A stretch of DNA of 64,000 nucleotides from Mesobacillus sp. AQ2 (GCF_030122805.1 NZ_CP126080.1:1865001-1929000); one strand, 5' to 3'; shown: positions 21,408-30,941, numbered from the stretch's first letter. Notes: a model not told the origin generated them from the letters alone. Numbers and translations are program-made.

Positions 21408-21688
21408 TGGTAGTAGGCTTAGCAGCCTGTGAATGCATCATCTATGATGCTCATTCTCTAAAAGAAAAGAGAGCTGTACTGCAGCGGATTATCACAAGGC
21501 TGAAGCAAAAGTTCAATGTCTCAGTTTCTGAAGTGGACCACCACGATGTCTGGCAGCGGACAACGATAGCGGTTGCTGCTGTCTCTGCATCAAAGGTGGC
21601 TACAGAGAGAGAGCTTCATAATGCCTTGAAAATGATTGATTCTTTTCCTGAGATCGAACGTACCATCACCGATATAGAATGGCTTTGA
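21407..21688 (+). CDS. ylxP: YlxP (DUF503) protein
   Basis: A 93-residue DUF503 protein with the conserved DAHSLKEKRAVLQRI and HHDVWQRTTIAVA segments. It overlaps infB by one base, between infB and rbfA as in other bacilli. A link to ribosome assembly is inferred only from its position. Confidence 0.93.
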   Translation: MVVGLAACECIIYDAHSLKEKRAVLQRIITRLKQKFNVSVSEVDHHDVWQRTTIAVAAVSASKVATERELHNALKMIDSFPEIERTITDIEWL

Positions 21689-21706
21689 TTAAAGAGGTGA
21701 TTGAAA

Positions 21707-22087
21707 ATGGGTCATAGAGTAAATCGTGTTGGCGAACAAATGAAAAAAGAATTGGGCGACATCATCAGCCGTAAAATCAAGGATCCGCGAGTCGGTTTCG
21801 TGACCGTGACGGATGTCCAGGTTACCGGAGACCTACAGCAGGCGAAGGTGTATATCTCTGTTTTAGGCGATGAACAACAGAGAGAAGATACACTAAAAGG
21901 ATTAGCAAAAGCCAAAGGCTTCATCAGGACAGAAATTGGCCAGCGAATCCGACTGAGAAAGACGCCTGAACTGATCTTTGAGTTTGATGAAACAATGGCT
22001 TACGGAAATCGCATCAATTCACTAATCCATGAGCTGCAAAGAGATGAACAGCCTGGAGAAGAAGAGCAAGATAAAGATACTGACTAA
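21707..22087 (+). CDS. rbfA: ribosome-binding factor A
   Basis: A 126-residue cold-shock-related 16S maturation factor with a KH-like fold ([20 protein letters not shown] and [10 protein letters not shown]). I chose the ATG at 21707 because an in-frame TTG at 21701 directly abuts the AGAGGTGA site. It is the last gene of the nusA-infB operon before a strong terminator. The acidic C-terminal tail is normal in bacilli. Confidence 0.95.
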   Translation: MGHRVNRVGEQMKKELGDIISRKIKDPRVGFVTVTDVQVTGDLQQAKVYISVLGDEQQREDTLKGLAKAKGFIRTEIGQRIRLRKTPELIFEFDETMAYGNRINSLIHELQRDEQPGEEEQDKDTD

Positions 22088-22115
22088 AAGGTTATTTAGT
22101 CTGGAAACTTAACCG

Positions 22116-22152
22116 AAAAAAATGGATAGACAAAACGTCTATCCATTTTTTT
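22116..22152 (+). terminator. terminator after rbfA
   Basis: A 15-bp perfect stem (ATGGATAGAC with GTCTATCCAT, flanked by A-run and T-run). The A-run on the left means it could also stop transcription from the other strand. Confidence 0.93.
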
Positions 22153-22178
22153 CGAGATTTTTTATTTTTAAATACATG

Positions 22179-22244
22179 GCTCTGTTAAAGTCGAAATGTT
22201 GTTTTTACTCCTGGCACGAAGTCAACAGTCTTTGTTAACAGAGC
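22179..22244. repeat. 66-bp MITE-like inverted repeat
   Basis: GCTCTGTTAA (22179-22188) and TTAACAGAGC (22235-22244) are perfect 10-bp inverted ends around a 46-bp non-coding interior. Similar GGCTCTGTTAA ends occur, as I recall, on insertion-sequence remnants in bacilli. It lies between the rbfA terminator and truB. Confidence 0.5.
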
Positions 22245-22275
22245 AAAATACATAAATACTTAAGGAGGAAGGGAT

Positions 22276-23193
22276 ATGGAAGGGATTCTGCCTCTTTTTA
22301 AACCAGCTGGAATGACTTCACATGATTGTGTGTTTAAACTAAGAAAGCTGTTAAGGACGAAGAAGGTGGGCCATACAGGGACTCTGGACCCTGATGTAAC
22401 CGGGGTACTGCCAATCTGTGTCGGCAAGGCAACGAAAATAGCAGAATACATTACAGATGCAGGAAAAGCCTATGAGGGTGAAGTAACCCTTGGATTCACC
22501 ACAACGACCGAAGATGCTTCAGGAGAAAAGGTTGATGAAAAATCAGTGGACCGGACACTGACAAAAAAGGAAATAGAAAGTGTCCTTCATTCACTTGTGG
22601 GTGAAATTGAGCAAACTCCACCGATGTATTCGGCGGTAAAAGTGAACGGAAAGAAACTTTATGAATATGCAAGGCAAGGAATCGAAGTCGAACGCCCAAC
22701 CAGGAAGGTGACGATCTATAGCATAGAACTGCTCGATGATCGAGATTCTTATGCTGGCGAGCTGGTCAGCTTTAAGTTCAGGGTATCTTGCAGCAAAGGT
22801 ACATATATTCGGACCTTAGCGGTTACGATTGGTGAAAAATTAGGATATCCGGCACATATGTCTTCGCTTGTCAGGATTCAGTCGGCCTCCTTTTCCCTGG
22901 AAGATTGCTTTACATTCGCGCAGCTTGAAGAAATGGCGGAGGAATCCAGGCTCGAAACAGCTCTATACCCTTTGGAAACTGGTATTTCTTATTTGCCGAA
23001 ATATCGCATTAATGATAAAGTAGCAGAGAAAGTGAAAAATGGGGCATTGCTTCAAATTCCAAAGGATCTTGAAGGGGTTGAAGGCCCTATTGTAGCAGAA
23101 ACAGAAGACGGAAAAGCGCTCGCTATCTACAGGGCACACCCAACCAAACACGGGATGATGAAACCTGACAAAGTATTGAGAAATGAGCAATAA
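22276..23193 (+). CDS. truB: tRNA pseudouridine-55 synthase
   Basis: A 305-residue TruB that isomerises U55 in the T-loop of tRNAs. The catalytic Asp38 lies in GHTGTLDPDVTGVLP, followed by the KLYEYARQG and SKGTYIRTL motifs that bind tRNA. Length is normal, with a C-terminal PUA-like region. The start follows AAGGAGGAAGGG. ribF follows 90 bp later, the usual pairing. Confidence 0.97.
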   Translation: MEGILPLFKPAGMTSHDCVFKLRKLLRTKKVGHTGTLDPDVTGVLPICVGKATKIAEYITDAGKAYEGEVTLGFTTTTEDASGEKVDEKSVDRTLTKKEIESVLHSLVGEIEQTPPMYSAVKVNGKKLYEYARQGIEVERPTRKVTIYSIELLDDRDSYAGELVSFKFRVSCSKGTYIRTLAVTIGEKLGYPAHMSSLVRIQSASFSLEDCFTFAQLEEMAEESRLETALYPLETGISYLPKYRINDKVAEKVKNGALLQIPKDLEGVEGPIVAETEDGKALAIYRAHPTKHGMMKPDKVLRNEQ

Positions 23194-23283
23194 AAAGTAT
23201 TGCCACATTAGGATACGTAATCAGCAATCAATAAGAAAGTCCTGATTAAAAGAGCAGCTGGGTCAGAAAAGGTGAGTTAAATC

Positions 23284-24237
23284 GTGGAATTGATTAAGCT
23301 AAACCATCCTCATGGGTATAAAATAGAAGATTTTCCGGCAATGGCCATCGCATTAGGCTATTTTGACGGAGTTCACCTGGGCCACCAACAGGTGATCAGA
23401 GAAGCGAAAAAAGTGGCCGAAGCCAAGAGAATCAAGAGTGCAGTTATGACATTTGATCCCCACCCTTCAGTCGTGCTGGGAAAAAGCATCCAACACATAG
23501 AATATATCACGCCATTGGAAGAAAAGGCCCGATTGATTGAAGCAATGGGAGTAGATTATTTATTCGTGATCACCTTCTCGACCGAATTCTCAGGTCTATT
23601 GCCCCAGGAGTTCGTCGATCAATATATCATTGGACTGAATGTCCGTCACGTCGTGGCTGGCTTTGATTACTCCTATGGCAAGATGGGCAAGGGGAATATG
23701 GAAACAATCCAGTTCCATTCAAGGTCAAAATTTGATTTCACAATAGTATCCAAACTGTCAACTCCTGAAGATGAAAAGGTAAGCTCTACCTTGATCCGCG
23801 GATTCTTAAGAGATGGAAAAGTAGATGAAATGCCACATTTGCTAGGAAGATACTTTACAACAAAGGGAATCGTGATTAATGGTGAGCGGCGAGGACGCAC
23901 AATCGGGTTTCCGACTGCGAACGTGCTGATGGATGAAGAATACATCCTCCCGCCAACAGGTGTTTATGCCGTGAAAATCAAGGTTGACGGCAAATGGCAT
24001 GAAGGGGTCTGCAATGTCGGCTATAAACCAACCTTCCATCTGGAGAAAAAAGCAAAACCATCGATAGAAGTCCATATCTTTAACTTCAACAAAGAAATTT
24101 ACGGGGAATCGGCCATTATTGAGTGGCACCTCCGACTGAGAAGTGAACGTAAATTCGAGGGGATTAAGCAGCTTGTTGCCCAAATCGAAAAAGATAAACA
24201 GGAAGCAATCCTTCACTTTGAAAAAAACAAGGGTTAG
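23284..24237 (+). CDS. ribF: bifunctional riboflavin kinase/FAD synthetase
   Basis: A 317-residue two-domain enzyme that makes FMN and then FAD. The N-terminal FAD synthetase (nucleotidyltransferase) domain has GYFDGVHLGHQ (about residues 27-37), and the C-terminal kinase domain has GRTIGFPTANV (about 205-215). The start is a GTG after AAAAGGTGAG. I see no FMN riboswitch in front, so expression probably follows truB. Confidence 0.96.
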   Translation: MELIKLNHPHGYKIEDFPAMAIALGYFDGVHLGHQQVIREAKKVAEAKRIKSAVMTFDPHPSVVLGKSIQHIEYITPLEEKARLIEAMGVDYLFVITFSTEFSGLLPQEFVDQYIIGLNVRHVVAGFDYSYGKMGKGNMETIQFHSRSKFDFTIVSKLSTPEDEKVSSTLIRGFLRDGKVDEMPHLLGRYFTTKGIVINGERRGRTIGFPTANVLMDEEYILPPTGVYAVKIKVDGKWHEGVCNVGYKPTFHLEKKAKPSIEVHIFNFNKEIYGESAIIEWHLRLRSERKFEGIKQLVAQIEKDKQEAILHFEKNKG

Positions 24238-24239
24238 AC

Positions 24240-24268
24240 TTGCTTTTTGTCGTAAAAAGATGTATTCT
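24240..24268 (+). promoter_or_regulatory. sigma-A promoter of rpsO
   Basis: TTGCTT (24240-24245), a 17-bp spacer and TATTCT (24263-24268). The leader of about 85 nt contains CCGA/TCGG (near 24312-24327) and other short dyads that could form the S15 autoregulatory site. Confidence 0.55.
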
Positions 24269-24361
24269 TATTAACGTATCAAAAAGGAACCTTTGCTTGG
24301 CAAGTCGAGTCACCGACGCTTGCTCGGTAACAGGGGATTATAAAATTGGAGGTGAACATGG

Positions 24362-24631
24362 ATGGCAATCTCAAAAGCACGTAAAAATGAACTGATCAAT
24401 GAATTCAAAGTTCACGAAAGTGACACTGGATCTCCAGAAGTTCAAATCGCTGTCCTTACTGCAGAAATCAACACATTGAACGATCACTTACGCGTTCACA
24501 AAAAGGACCATCACTCACGTCGCGGTCTTTTAAAGATGGTAGGTAAGCGTCGTAACCTTTTGACTTACCTTCGTAACAAGGATGTTGCTCGTTACCGCGA
24601 GTTAATCAACAAGCTTGGTCTACGTAGATAG
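24362..24631 (+). CDS. rpsO: 30S ribosomal protein S15
   Basis: An 89-residue S15, the exact family length, binding 16S rRNA at the platform junction. The segment [13 protein letters not shown] and the [15 protein letters not shown] block are diagnostic. The start at 24362 follows GGAGGTGAACATGG; an overlapping out-of-frame ATG lies four bases upstream. It has its own promoter and terminator. Confidence 0.98.
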   Translation: MAISKARKNELINEFKVHESDTGSPEVQIAVLTAEINTLNDHLRVHKKDHHSRRGLLKMVGKRRNLLTYLRNKDVARYRELINKLGLRR

Positions 24632-24636
24632 TCTGT

Positions 24637-24662
24637 AAAAGCGGGATTTATCCCGCTTTTTT
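24637..24662 (+). terminator. terminator after rpsO
   Basis: AAAAGCGGGAT pairs with ATCCCGCTTTT, followed by further T residues. Confidence 0.93.
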
Positions 24663-24828
24663 ATTAGGCAATTTTTTGTCCTTTACATAACCTTTGATTG
24701 ATATGAAGTGCTCGTTTTTTGGAGATAATATAACATAAAAGACATTTTAACGTAACTCCCTTGAAAAGTACCTGTTGATGGACTAGCTTTTATCTAAAGC
24801 TGGATAGGGAGGTTTATGGGTTTTATCA

Positions 24829-24856
24829 TTGTTTATTAAGGTATATTGGTTATATG
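24829..24856 (+). promoter_or_regulatory. possible sigma-A promoter of pnp
   Basis: TTGTTT (24829-24834), a 16-bp spacer and TATATG (24851-24856). An AGCTTT/AAAGCT dyad lies upstream (24785-24801). Confidence 0.4.
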
Positions 24857-24871
24857 ACAAACATGTTTAAA

Positions 24872-24902
24872 TAAATACCCGGGCACAGCCAGGGTGTATT
24901 TA
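24872..24902 (+). promoter_or_regulatory. hairpin in the pnp leader
   Basis: TAAATAC (24872-24878) pairs with GTATTTA (24896-24902), with inner CC/GG pairing, just before the pnp ribosome binding site. Leader hairpins mediate PNPase autoregulation in other bacteria; here that role is inference. Confidence 0.4.
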
Positions 24903-24925
24903 GTGGTAGAGAGGGGCTAAAAAGC

Positions 24926-27043
24926 ATGGTACAAGAAAAACAAAGTTTTTCCTTTGACTGGGCAGGACGCAAGCTGACAGTCGAAATCGGACAGCTTGCA
25001 AAGCAGGCAAGTGGTGCAGTCCTTGTCCGTTATGGAGATACAGCTGTATTAAGTACAGCTACTGCGTCAAAAGAACCGAAGAATCTGGACTTCTTCCCTT
25101 TGACTGTTAACTATGAAGAGAGACTATATGCTGTCGGGAAAATCCCTGGCGGTTTCATTAAGCGAGAAGGCCGCCCTAGTGAGAAAGCGATCCTTGCAAG
25201 CCGTTTAATCGACCGACCAATCCGCCCGCTATTTCCGGATGGATTCCGAAATGATGTTCAGGTAATCAGCATTGTCATGAGTGTTGACCAAGACTGTTCA
25301 TCAGAAATGGCTGCTATGTTTGGGTCATCTTTGGCACTTTCAGTTTCTGATATTCCATTTGGAGGACCAATCGCTGGTGTTACTGTGGGAAGGATCGATG
25401 GTAAATTTGTGATTAATCCATCAGTTGAAGAAACCGAGAAAAGTGATATGCACCTCGTAGTGGCTGGTACAATGGATGCAATCAACATGGTTGAAGCAGG
25501 TGCTGAAGAGGTACCTGAAGAAGTGATGCTTGAAGCAATCATGTTCGGACATGATGAAATCAAGCGCTTGATTGCGTTCCAACAGGAAATCGTCGCACAG
25601 GTTGGTAAAGAAAAAAGAGAAATAAAACTTTTTGAATTGGATAAAGAGCTTGAAGCTGAAGTCCGCGGAATCTGTGAGCAAGACATGGTTGCTGCTATCC
25701 AGGTCCAGGAGAAGCATGCACGTGAAGACGCGATCAAAGAAGTGAAAAATGCTGTTGTCGCCCGCTATGAAGAGCAGGAAGCGGATGACGACAAGCTGAA
25801 GCAGGTCAAACAAATCCTTGATAAAATTGTAAAAGGTGAAGTTCGCCGCCTGATCACAGAGGAAAAAGTCCGTCCAGATGGACGTGGCGTCGATGAAATT
25901 CGCCCGCTTTCTTCTGAGGTAGGCATGCTTCCTAGAACCCACGGTTCCGGATTATTCACAAGGGGCCAAACTCAGGCATTGAGCATTTGTACTCTTGGTG
26001 CAATGGGAGATGTGCAGATTCTGGACGGCCTTGGAATCGAAGAAGAAAAACGATTCATGCACCATTATAATTTCCCATTATTCTCTGTTGGTGAAACAGG
26101 ACCGATCCGCGGACCTGGCCGACGTGAAATCGGGCACGGTGCACTTGGTGAAAGAGCACTAGAACCAATCATTCCAAACGAAAAAGATTTCCCATATACA
26201 ATCCGTCTTGTTTCAGAAGTATTGGAGTCAAATGGCTCAACTTCACAAGCGAGTATTTGTGCAAGTACATTAGCGATGATGGATGCAGGTGTACCAATTA
26301 AAGCACCTGTAGCGGGTATTGCAATGGGTCTAATCAAGTCAGGTGAGCACTATTCAATCCTTACTGATATCCAGGGCATGGAAGACCACCTTGGCGATAT
26401 GGACTTCAAGGTAGCAGGTACTTCCAAGGGTGTTACTGCTCTTCAAATGGATATAAAGATTGAAGGCTTGTCACGTGAGATTCTTGAAGAGGCTTTGCAG
26501 CAGGCTCAAAAAGGCCGCATGCAAATCCTTGAATCAATGATGGCAACAATCAACGAGCCGCGCGGCAACTTATCAAAATACGCTCCAAAAATCATCACAA
26601 TGTCTATCAATCCTGATAAGATCCGTGATGTCATTGGACCAAGCGGCAAGCAAATCAATAAGATCATCGAAGAAACCGGCGTAAAAATCGATATCGAACA
26701 AGATGGTACAGTTTTCATTGCTTCCGTTGATGAAGAAATGAATCAAAAAGCAAAGAAAATCATCGAAGATATCGTCCGTGAAGTCGAAGTTGGCCAAATG
26801 TACCTCGGAAAAGTCCGCCGTATCGAAAAGTTCGGTGCTTTCGTGGAAATTTTCCCTGGAAAAGATGGTTTGGTCCATATTTCCGAACTTGCTGAAGAGC
26901 GAGTAGGAAAAGTCGAAGATGTCCTGAAGCTTGGCGATGAACTCCTTGTCAAGGTCACCGAAATTGACAAACAAGGAAGAGTAAATCTTTCACGCAAAGC
27001 AGTATTGAAAGAACAGCGCGAAAAAGCTGAAAAACAATCATAA
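24926..27043 (+). CDS. pnp: polynucleotide phosphorylase
   Basis: A 705-residue 3'-5' phosphorolytic exoribonuclease of the RNA degradosome. It has two RNase PH domains (about 1-140 and 310-540) separated by a helical domain, then a KH domain ([20 protein letters not shown], about 555-590) and an S1 domain ([17 protein letters not shown], about 625-690). Length is normal. The start follows AGAGAGGGGC. RNases J2 and Y are encoded in the same window. Confidence 0.98.
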   Translation: MVQEKQSFSFDWAGRKLTVEIGQLAKQASGAVLVRYGDTAVLSTATASKEPKNLDFFPLTVNYEERLYAVGKIPGGFIKREGRPSEKAILASRLIDRPIRPLFPDGFRNDVQVISIVMSVDQDCSSEMAAMFGSSLALSVSDIPFGGPIAGVTVGRIDGKFVINPSVEETEKSDMHLVVAGTMDAINMVEAGAEEVPEEVMLEAIMFGHDEIKRLIAFQQEIVAQVGKEKREIKLFELDKELEAEVRGICEQDMVAAIQVQEKHAREDAIKEVKNAVVARYEEQEADDDKLKQVKQILDKIVKGEVRRLITEEKVRPDGRGVDEIRPLSSEVGMLPRTHGSGLFTRGQTQALSICTLGAMGDVQILDGLGIEEEKRFMHHYNFPLFSVGETGPIRGPGRREIGHGALGERALEPIIPNEKDFPYTIRLVSEVLESNGSTSQASICASTLAMMDAGVPIKAPVAGIAMGLIKSGEHYSILTDIQGMEDHLGDMDFKVAGTSKGVTALQMDIKIEGLSREILEEALQQAQKGRMQILESMMATINEPRGNLSKYAPKIITMSINPDKIRDVIGPSGKQINKIIEETGVKIDIEQDGTVFIASVDEEMNQKAKKIIEDIVREVEVGQMYLGKVRRIEKFGAFVEIFPGKDGLVHISELAEERVGKVEDVLKLGDELLVKVTEIDKQGRVNLSRKAVLKEQREKAEKQS

Positions 27044-27052
27044 GATAAAAAC

Positions 27053-27078
27053 AAGGCCGGGAAATCCCCGGCCTTTTT
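27053..27078 (+). terminator. terminator after pnp
   Basis: AAGGCCGGG pairs with CCCGGCCTT across a short loop, then a T-run. Confidence 0.93.
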
Positions 27079-27205
27079 ATGTATGTGAACAAATCACACT
27101 CGTTCTACCTTGTCCTTCTGCTTCATAAAATAAAATAAGGCCATCTTTAATCAAAGACGAACATACATAGCTTTGGATGCCCTAACAGAAGAGGAGGCAC
27201 ATAGA

Positions 27206-28177
27206 ATGAGAATGAGAAAAATTGCGCTGGTTTCTATCATGCTGATTTCAGCCTGGACCATGGTTAATAATCCATTTTCCCATACATATGTAGCAGGACT
27301 TAAAACGGGAAGCATGGCTGTTTCAGGACAGGAAGATTCCTTGATGGCGGAAATTGAAATGAAGGCAAAAGATTATGAGGTTGAACCCTCTGACGCAAGA
27401 AAGGATCCAGTCTGGAAGGTAATTCCGGGCTATAACGGACTAAAAGTCGATGTGAAAAAATCATACGCCAGGATGAAAAAGGCAGGCAAATTCAATCCTG
27501 ACAAGCTTGTTTTTGTTCAAGTGCCGCCTGAAATCCATTTGAGTGACTTGCCGCCTCAAGCAGTCTACAAAGGACATCCAGAAAAACCTATGGTCAGCTT
27601 TATCATCAATGTGGCATGGGGAAATGAGTATCTTTCCGGTATGCTTGCCACATTAAAAAAGCATAATGTGACCGCAAGTTTCTTTCTGGAGGGAAGATGG
27701 GTAAAAAATAATCCGGGTATGGCGAAAATGATTTCTGATGCAGGCCATGAAATTGGCAACCACTCCTTCACGCACCCTGATATGAAACAACTATCAGCAC
27801 CTAAAATTAATGAGGAAATCAGGAAGACAGATGAGGTCATTGAAGCTGTGACTGGTGAAAAGACTAAATGGTTTGCACCACCAAGCGGTTCTTATAAAGA
27901 CGAAGTAGTAGACATTGCAGCAGCTCATAACTTAGGCACAGTCATGTGGAGCGTGGATACGATCGATTGGCAGAAGCCCACCCGGGAAAAGCTGATTAGC
28001 AGGGTGATGGGAAAGGTTCATAACGGAGCATTGATCCTGATGCACCCCACCGAGGCGACTGCTTCATCGCTGGACCAATTGATCACGGAAATCAAGAGTA
28101 AGGGCTTGCAAATAGGAACTGTATCGGAATTGTTAAGTGAAAATCGCATCCTCCCGGCAAAAAATATGAAAGAATAG
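27206..28177 (+). CDS. ylxY: YlxY-like polysaccharide deacetylase family protein
   Basis: A 323-residue exported or membrane-anchored protein with an N-terminal hydrophobic segment (about residues 4-20), a linker, and a NodB-type carbohydrate esterase-4 domain (about 125-310). Motif 1 reads INVAWGNEY instead of the usual T-F-DDG, so the catalytic Asp pair is not intact. The zinc-binding block GHEIGNHSFTHPD is present. That pattern suggests reduced or absent deacetylase activity. I chose ATG 27206 because GAGGAGG lies 9 bases before it. Its place between pnp and mlpA matches B. subtilis ylxY. Confidence 0.88.
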   Translation: MRMRKIALVSIMLISAWTMVNNPFSHTYVAGLKTGSMAVSGQEDSLMAEIEMKAKDYEVEPSDARKDPVWKVIPGYNGLKVDVKKSYARMKKAGKFNPDKLVFVQVPPEIHLSDLPPQAVYKGHPEKPMVSFIINVAWGNEYLSGMLATLKKHNVTASFFLEGRWVKNNPGMAKMISDAGHEIGNHSFTHPDMKQLSAPKINEEIRKTDEVIEAVTGEKTKWFAPPSGSYKDEVVDIAAAHNLGTVMWSVDTIDWQKPTREKLISRVMGKVHNGALILMHPTEATASSLDQLITEIKSKGLQIGTVSELLSENRILPAKNMKE

Positions 28178-28185
28178 CATTGTAT

Positions 28186-28215
28186 TTGGAAAAAGTAAGT
28201 TAAATGGACTATACT
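28186..28215 (+). promoter_or_regulatory. sigma-A promoter of mlpA
   Basis: TTGGAA (28186-28191), an 18-bp spacer and TATACT (28210-28215), 49 bp before the mlpA start. Confidence 0.55.
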
Positions 28216-28263
28216 AAGTAAATGCAGTAGTTTTTTAGCAGCAGGTTCCAGAGGAGGAATATA

Positions 28264-29496
28264 ATGATAAAGAAATATACATGCCAAAATGGGGTAAGAA
28301 TTGTACTAGAACAAATCCCGACAGTCCGGTCAGTAGCCATAGGAGTTTGGATTGGAACGGGCTCCCGAAATGAAAATCCTGATAATAATGGAATCTCCCA
28401 TTTCCTTGAACATATGTTTTTTAAAGGCACCAAAACCAGGTCTGCCAGAGAAATAGCCGAATCATTTGACAGCATCGGCGGTCAGGTGAATGCCTTCACC
28501 TCCAAGGAATATACATGCTATTATGCAAAAGTATTGGATAACCATGCCCAATATGCCCTTGAAGTATTGGCGGATATGTTCTTTCATTCTACTTTTGATT
28601 CTGAAGAATTGAATAAAGAGAAGAATGTAGTCAATGAAGAAATCAAAATGTATGAGGATACGCCAGATGATATCGTCCATGATTTGCTAAGCCAGGCTAT
28701 TTACGGTGATCATCCACTGGGGTATCCGATCCTGGGTACTGAGGAAACGCTCCAAACCTTTACAGGAGAAAAATTAGAGCAATACATGCATGACATGTAT
28801 AGGCCTGAGAATGTAGTCATTTCAATTGCCGGGAATGTCCCGGAATCATTCATTAAAAATGCTGAACAATTCTTTGGCTCTTACGAAGCGAGCAAGGAAG
28901 AGTTGGAATACATTAAGCCGGAATTCCATACGAAACAAATATCACGCAAGAAAGAGACTGAGCAAGCCCACCTTTGCCTGGGATTCGAAGGGCTGCAGAT
29001 CGGCCATTCTGACGTATACAACTTGATTGTCCTGAATAATGTGCTCGGCGGAAGCATGAGCAGCAGATTATTTCAGGAAGTCAGGGAACAGCGCGGTCTA
29101 GCCTACTCTGTATTTTCCTATCATTCCGCATACAGGGATAGCGGGATGGTCACAATTTATGGAGGAACTGGTTCAAATCAGCTGAATGTTTTGTATGAGA
29201 CCATTCAGGAGACGCTCGATAAGCTTCGCGCAGACGGCATTACGGAAAAAGAACTTAATAACAGCAAAGAACAACTGAAAGGCAGTTTGATGTTAAGCCT
29301 TGAGAGCACAAACAGCCGGATGAGCAGGAATGGGAAAAATGAGCTTCTGCTTGGAAGGCATCGCTCTCTTGATGAAATCGTCGAACAAATCGATCAGGTC
29401 ACAAAGGACCGTGTTGACGGCATGGCCAATAAGATATTCACAGACCAATATTCAGTATCCCTGATCAGCCCTAGCGGCGAGCTCCCAACACAATAA
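28264..29496 (+). CDS. mlpA: M16 family zinc protease MlpA
   Basis: A 410-residue M16 (mitochondrial processing peptidase-like) protease. The inverted zinc motif HFLEH is at residues 46-50, with the distal Glu expected about 75 residues later (NEEIKMYEDTPDD). In B. subtilis MlpA (YmxG) influences extracellular protease expression. The start follows CAGAGGAGGA, and a terminator follows. Confidence 0.92.
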   Translation: MIKKYTCQNGVRIVLEQIPTVRSVAIGVWIGTGSRNENPDNNGISHFLEHMFFKGTKTRSAREIAESFDSIGGQVNAFTSKEYTCYYAKVLDNHAQYALEVLADMFFHSTFDSEELNKEKNVVNEEIKMYEDTPDDIVHDLLSQAIYGDHPLGYPILGTEETLQTFTGEKLEQYMHDMYRPENVVISIAGNVPESFIKNAEQFFGSYEASKEELEYIKPEFHTKQISRKKETEQAHLCLGFEGLQIGHSDVYNLIVLNNVLGGSMSSRLFQEVREQRGLAYSVFSYHSAYRDSGMVTIYGGTGSNQLNVLYETIQETLDKLRADGITEKELNNSKEQLKGSLMLSLESTNSRMSRNGKNELLLGRHRSLDEIVEQIDQVTKDRVDGMANKIFTDQYSVSLISPSGELPTQ

Positions 29497-29507
29497 TGAA
29501 TTCCAGG

Positions 29508-29540
29508 ACAGCAGTTTCTTTAAGAAGCTGCTGTTTTTTA
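29508..29540 (+). terminator. terminator after mlpA
   Basis: ACAGCAG pairs with CTGCTGT, with inner TTCTT/AAGAA pairing, followed by five or six T residues. Confidence 0.9.
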
Positions 29541-29604
29541 TATTCTAAAAAGGGTTCCGAAACGATAAATATAGAATAAGGACAAAGTGACGGGGAGGTC
29601 CATC

Positions 29605-29847
29605 ATGAAACTGAGTGAACTTGGCGGCAAAGAAATTGTCGATGTGAAAAGGGCAGAGAGGTTAGGAGTACTTGGTCAAACAGATTTGGAAATCAACGAA
29701 AGAACAGGGCAAATCGAAGCATTGATCATTCCATCATTAAAATGGTTTGGCCTCCGCAAGCAATCCGGGGAGGTAAGGGTGCCATGGAAGCACATCAAGA
29801 AAATCGGTTCAGATATGATCATCATCGATATACCAGATGATGAGTAA
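29605..29847 (+). CDS. ymxH: YlmC/YmxH family PRC-barrel sporulation protein
   Basis: An 80-residue PRC-barrel-like protein (KLSELGGKEIVDVKRAERLG, then PWKHIKKIGSDMIIIDI). YlmC/YmxH proteins are annotated as sporulation proteins but the function is unknown. The ATG at 29605 follows GGGGAGG; an in-frame GTG at 29587 lies before that site. It is closely followed by a terminator-like hairpin and then dpaA. Confidence 0.88.
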   Translation: MKLSELGGKEIVDVKRAERLGVLGQTDLEINERTGQIEALIIPSLKWFGLRKQSGEVRVPWKHIKKIGSDMIIIDIPDDE

Positions 29848-29879
29848 AAAGCGGGCTTTCATGCCGGCTTATTTTTTTT
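29848..29879 (+). terminator. terminator after ymxH
   Basis: AAGC-GGC pairs with GCC-GCTT with one central mismatch, followed by A and eight T residues. Confidence 0.8.
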
Positions 29880-29944
29880 GCTGATTATTAAAAGATTAGT
29901 GAGTTCACAGTCGCTTGTGGGTGCTTTTCTTTTATGGAAAACTC

Positions 29945-29971
29945 ACCTATTCCGCGTTTGATACATATGAT
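29945..29971 (+). promoter_or_regulatory. sigma-K-type promoter of dpaA-dpaB
   Basis: AC (29945-29946), a 17-bp gap and CATATGAT (29964-29971) fit the mother-cell sigma-K pattern AC-N16/17-CATAnnnT. The dipicolinate synthase operon is sigma-K dependent in B. subtilis, which supports this reading. Confidence 0.55.
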
Positions 29972-30038
29972 GTTGAAGTAGTTCATGTTGAATAGAAATT
30001 TTAATCCAGGATTAATGGAAAAGAAGGTGATTGTTCTC

Positions 30039-30941
30039 ATGCTGACAGGTATGCAAATCGCGGTTATCGGCGGTGATGCTAGACAGCTGGAGATTATTCG
30101 CAAGCTGACAGAGCTTGATGCAAAGCTTTCTTTAATAGGCTTCGAGCAGTTGGACCATGCTTTCACAGGTGCCTCAAAAGAAAAGATAGATGAAGTTGAT
30201 TTTTCAGTACAGGATGCTTTGATCCTGCCTGTTCCCGGAACTAGCCTGGAGGGTCAGGTCGAAACCATTTTCTCAAATGAAAGAGTTGTAATCATAAAAG
30301 AAATGCTTGAACGGACTCCGGAACACTGTAAGGTTTATTCTGGTATCAGCAACTCGTACTTGACGGGGATCGCCAGCCAGGCCAACCGCAAACTCGTACA
30401 GCTATTCTCCCGTGATGATGTCGCAATTTATAACTCGATTCCGACAGTGGAAGGAACGATCATGATGGCAATCCAGCACACGGATTTTACGATACATGGT
30501 TCCAATGTTTCTGTTCTGGGACTTGGCAGGGTCGGTATGAGTGTTGCGAGAACCTTCCATGCGCTTGGAGCAAAGGTTAAGGTAGGTGCCCGGAAAAGCG
30601 AGCATATTGCAAGGATTACTGAAATGGGATTAGAACCTTTCCTTTTATCAGACATAGGAAAGGCAGTTTCTGATAGCGATATTTGCATCAATACCATTCC
30701 TAACCAGATTGTTACTGCTTCTGTCATTTCGAGGATGCCCGCCCATACCTTGATCATTGACCTTGCATCGAAACCAGGTGGAACGGATTTTCGCTATGCT
30801 GAAAAACGGGGAATCAAGGCTTTGCTTGCGCCAGGTTTGCCGGGCATCGTAGCCCCAAAGACTGCTGGGCAAATTCTGGCGAATGTTCTTTCTCAGCTGC
30901 TTATGGAAGACTTTTCTAACCGAAAGGAGAAAGAAGTATGA
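30039..30941 (+). CDS. dpaA: dipicolinate synthase subunit A
   Basis: A 300-residue NAD(P)-binding subunit that, with DpaB, converts dihydrodipicolinate (the DapA product) to dipicolinic acid, the calcium chelator of the spore core. The Rossmann motif GLGRVG is near residue 155. I chose the ATG at 30039 (MLTGMQIAVIGG) because AAGGTGA stands before it and the family starts here; an in-frame ATG at 29985 would lie only a few bases after the sigma-K promoter. It overlaps dpaB by four bases. Confidence 0.95.
   Translation: MLTGMQIAVIGGDARQLEIIRKLTELDAKLSLIGFEQLDHAFTGASKEKIDEVDFSVQDALILPVPGTSLEGQVETIFSNERVVIIKEMLERTPEHCKVYSGISNSYLTGIASQANRKLVQLFSRDDVAIYNSIPTVEGTIMMAIQHTDFTIHGSNVSVLGLGRVGMSVARTFHALGAKVKVGARKSEHIARITEMGLEPFLLSDIGKAVSDSDICINTIPNQIVTASVISRMPAHTLIIDLASKPGGTDFRYAEKRGIKALLAPGLPGIVAPKTAGQILANVLSQLLMEDFSNRKEKEV

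Noticed and set aside
24785..24801. T-box or riboswitch before pnp
   Set aside because: Only a simple AGCTTT/AAAGCT dyad is visible; there is no T-box sequence or other conserved aptamer feature.
27110..27136. Promoter before ylxY
   Set aside because: TTGTCC and TAAAAT are only 15 bp apart; a CATAAAAT element for a sporulation sigma factor overlaps it, but no matching -35 is clear, so I do not call it.
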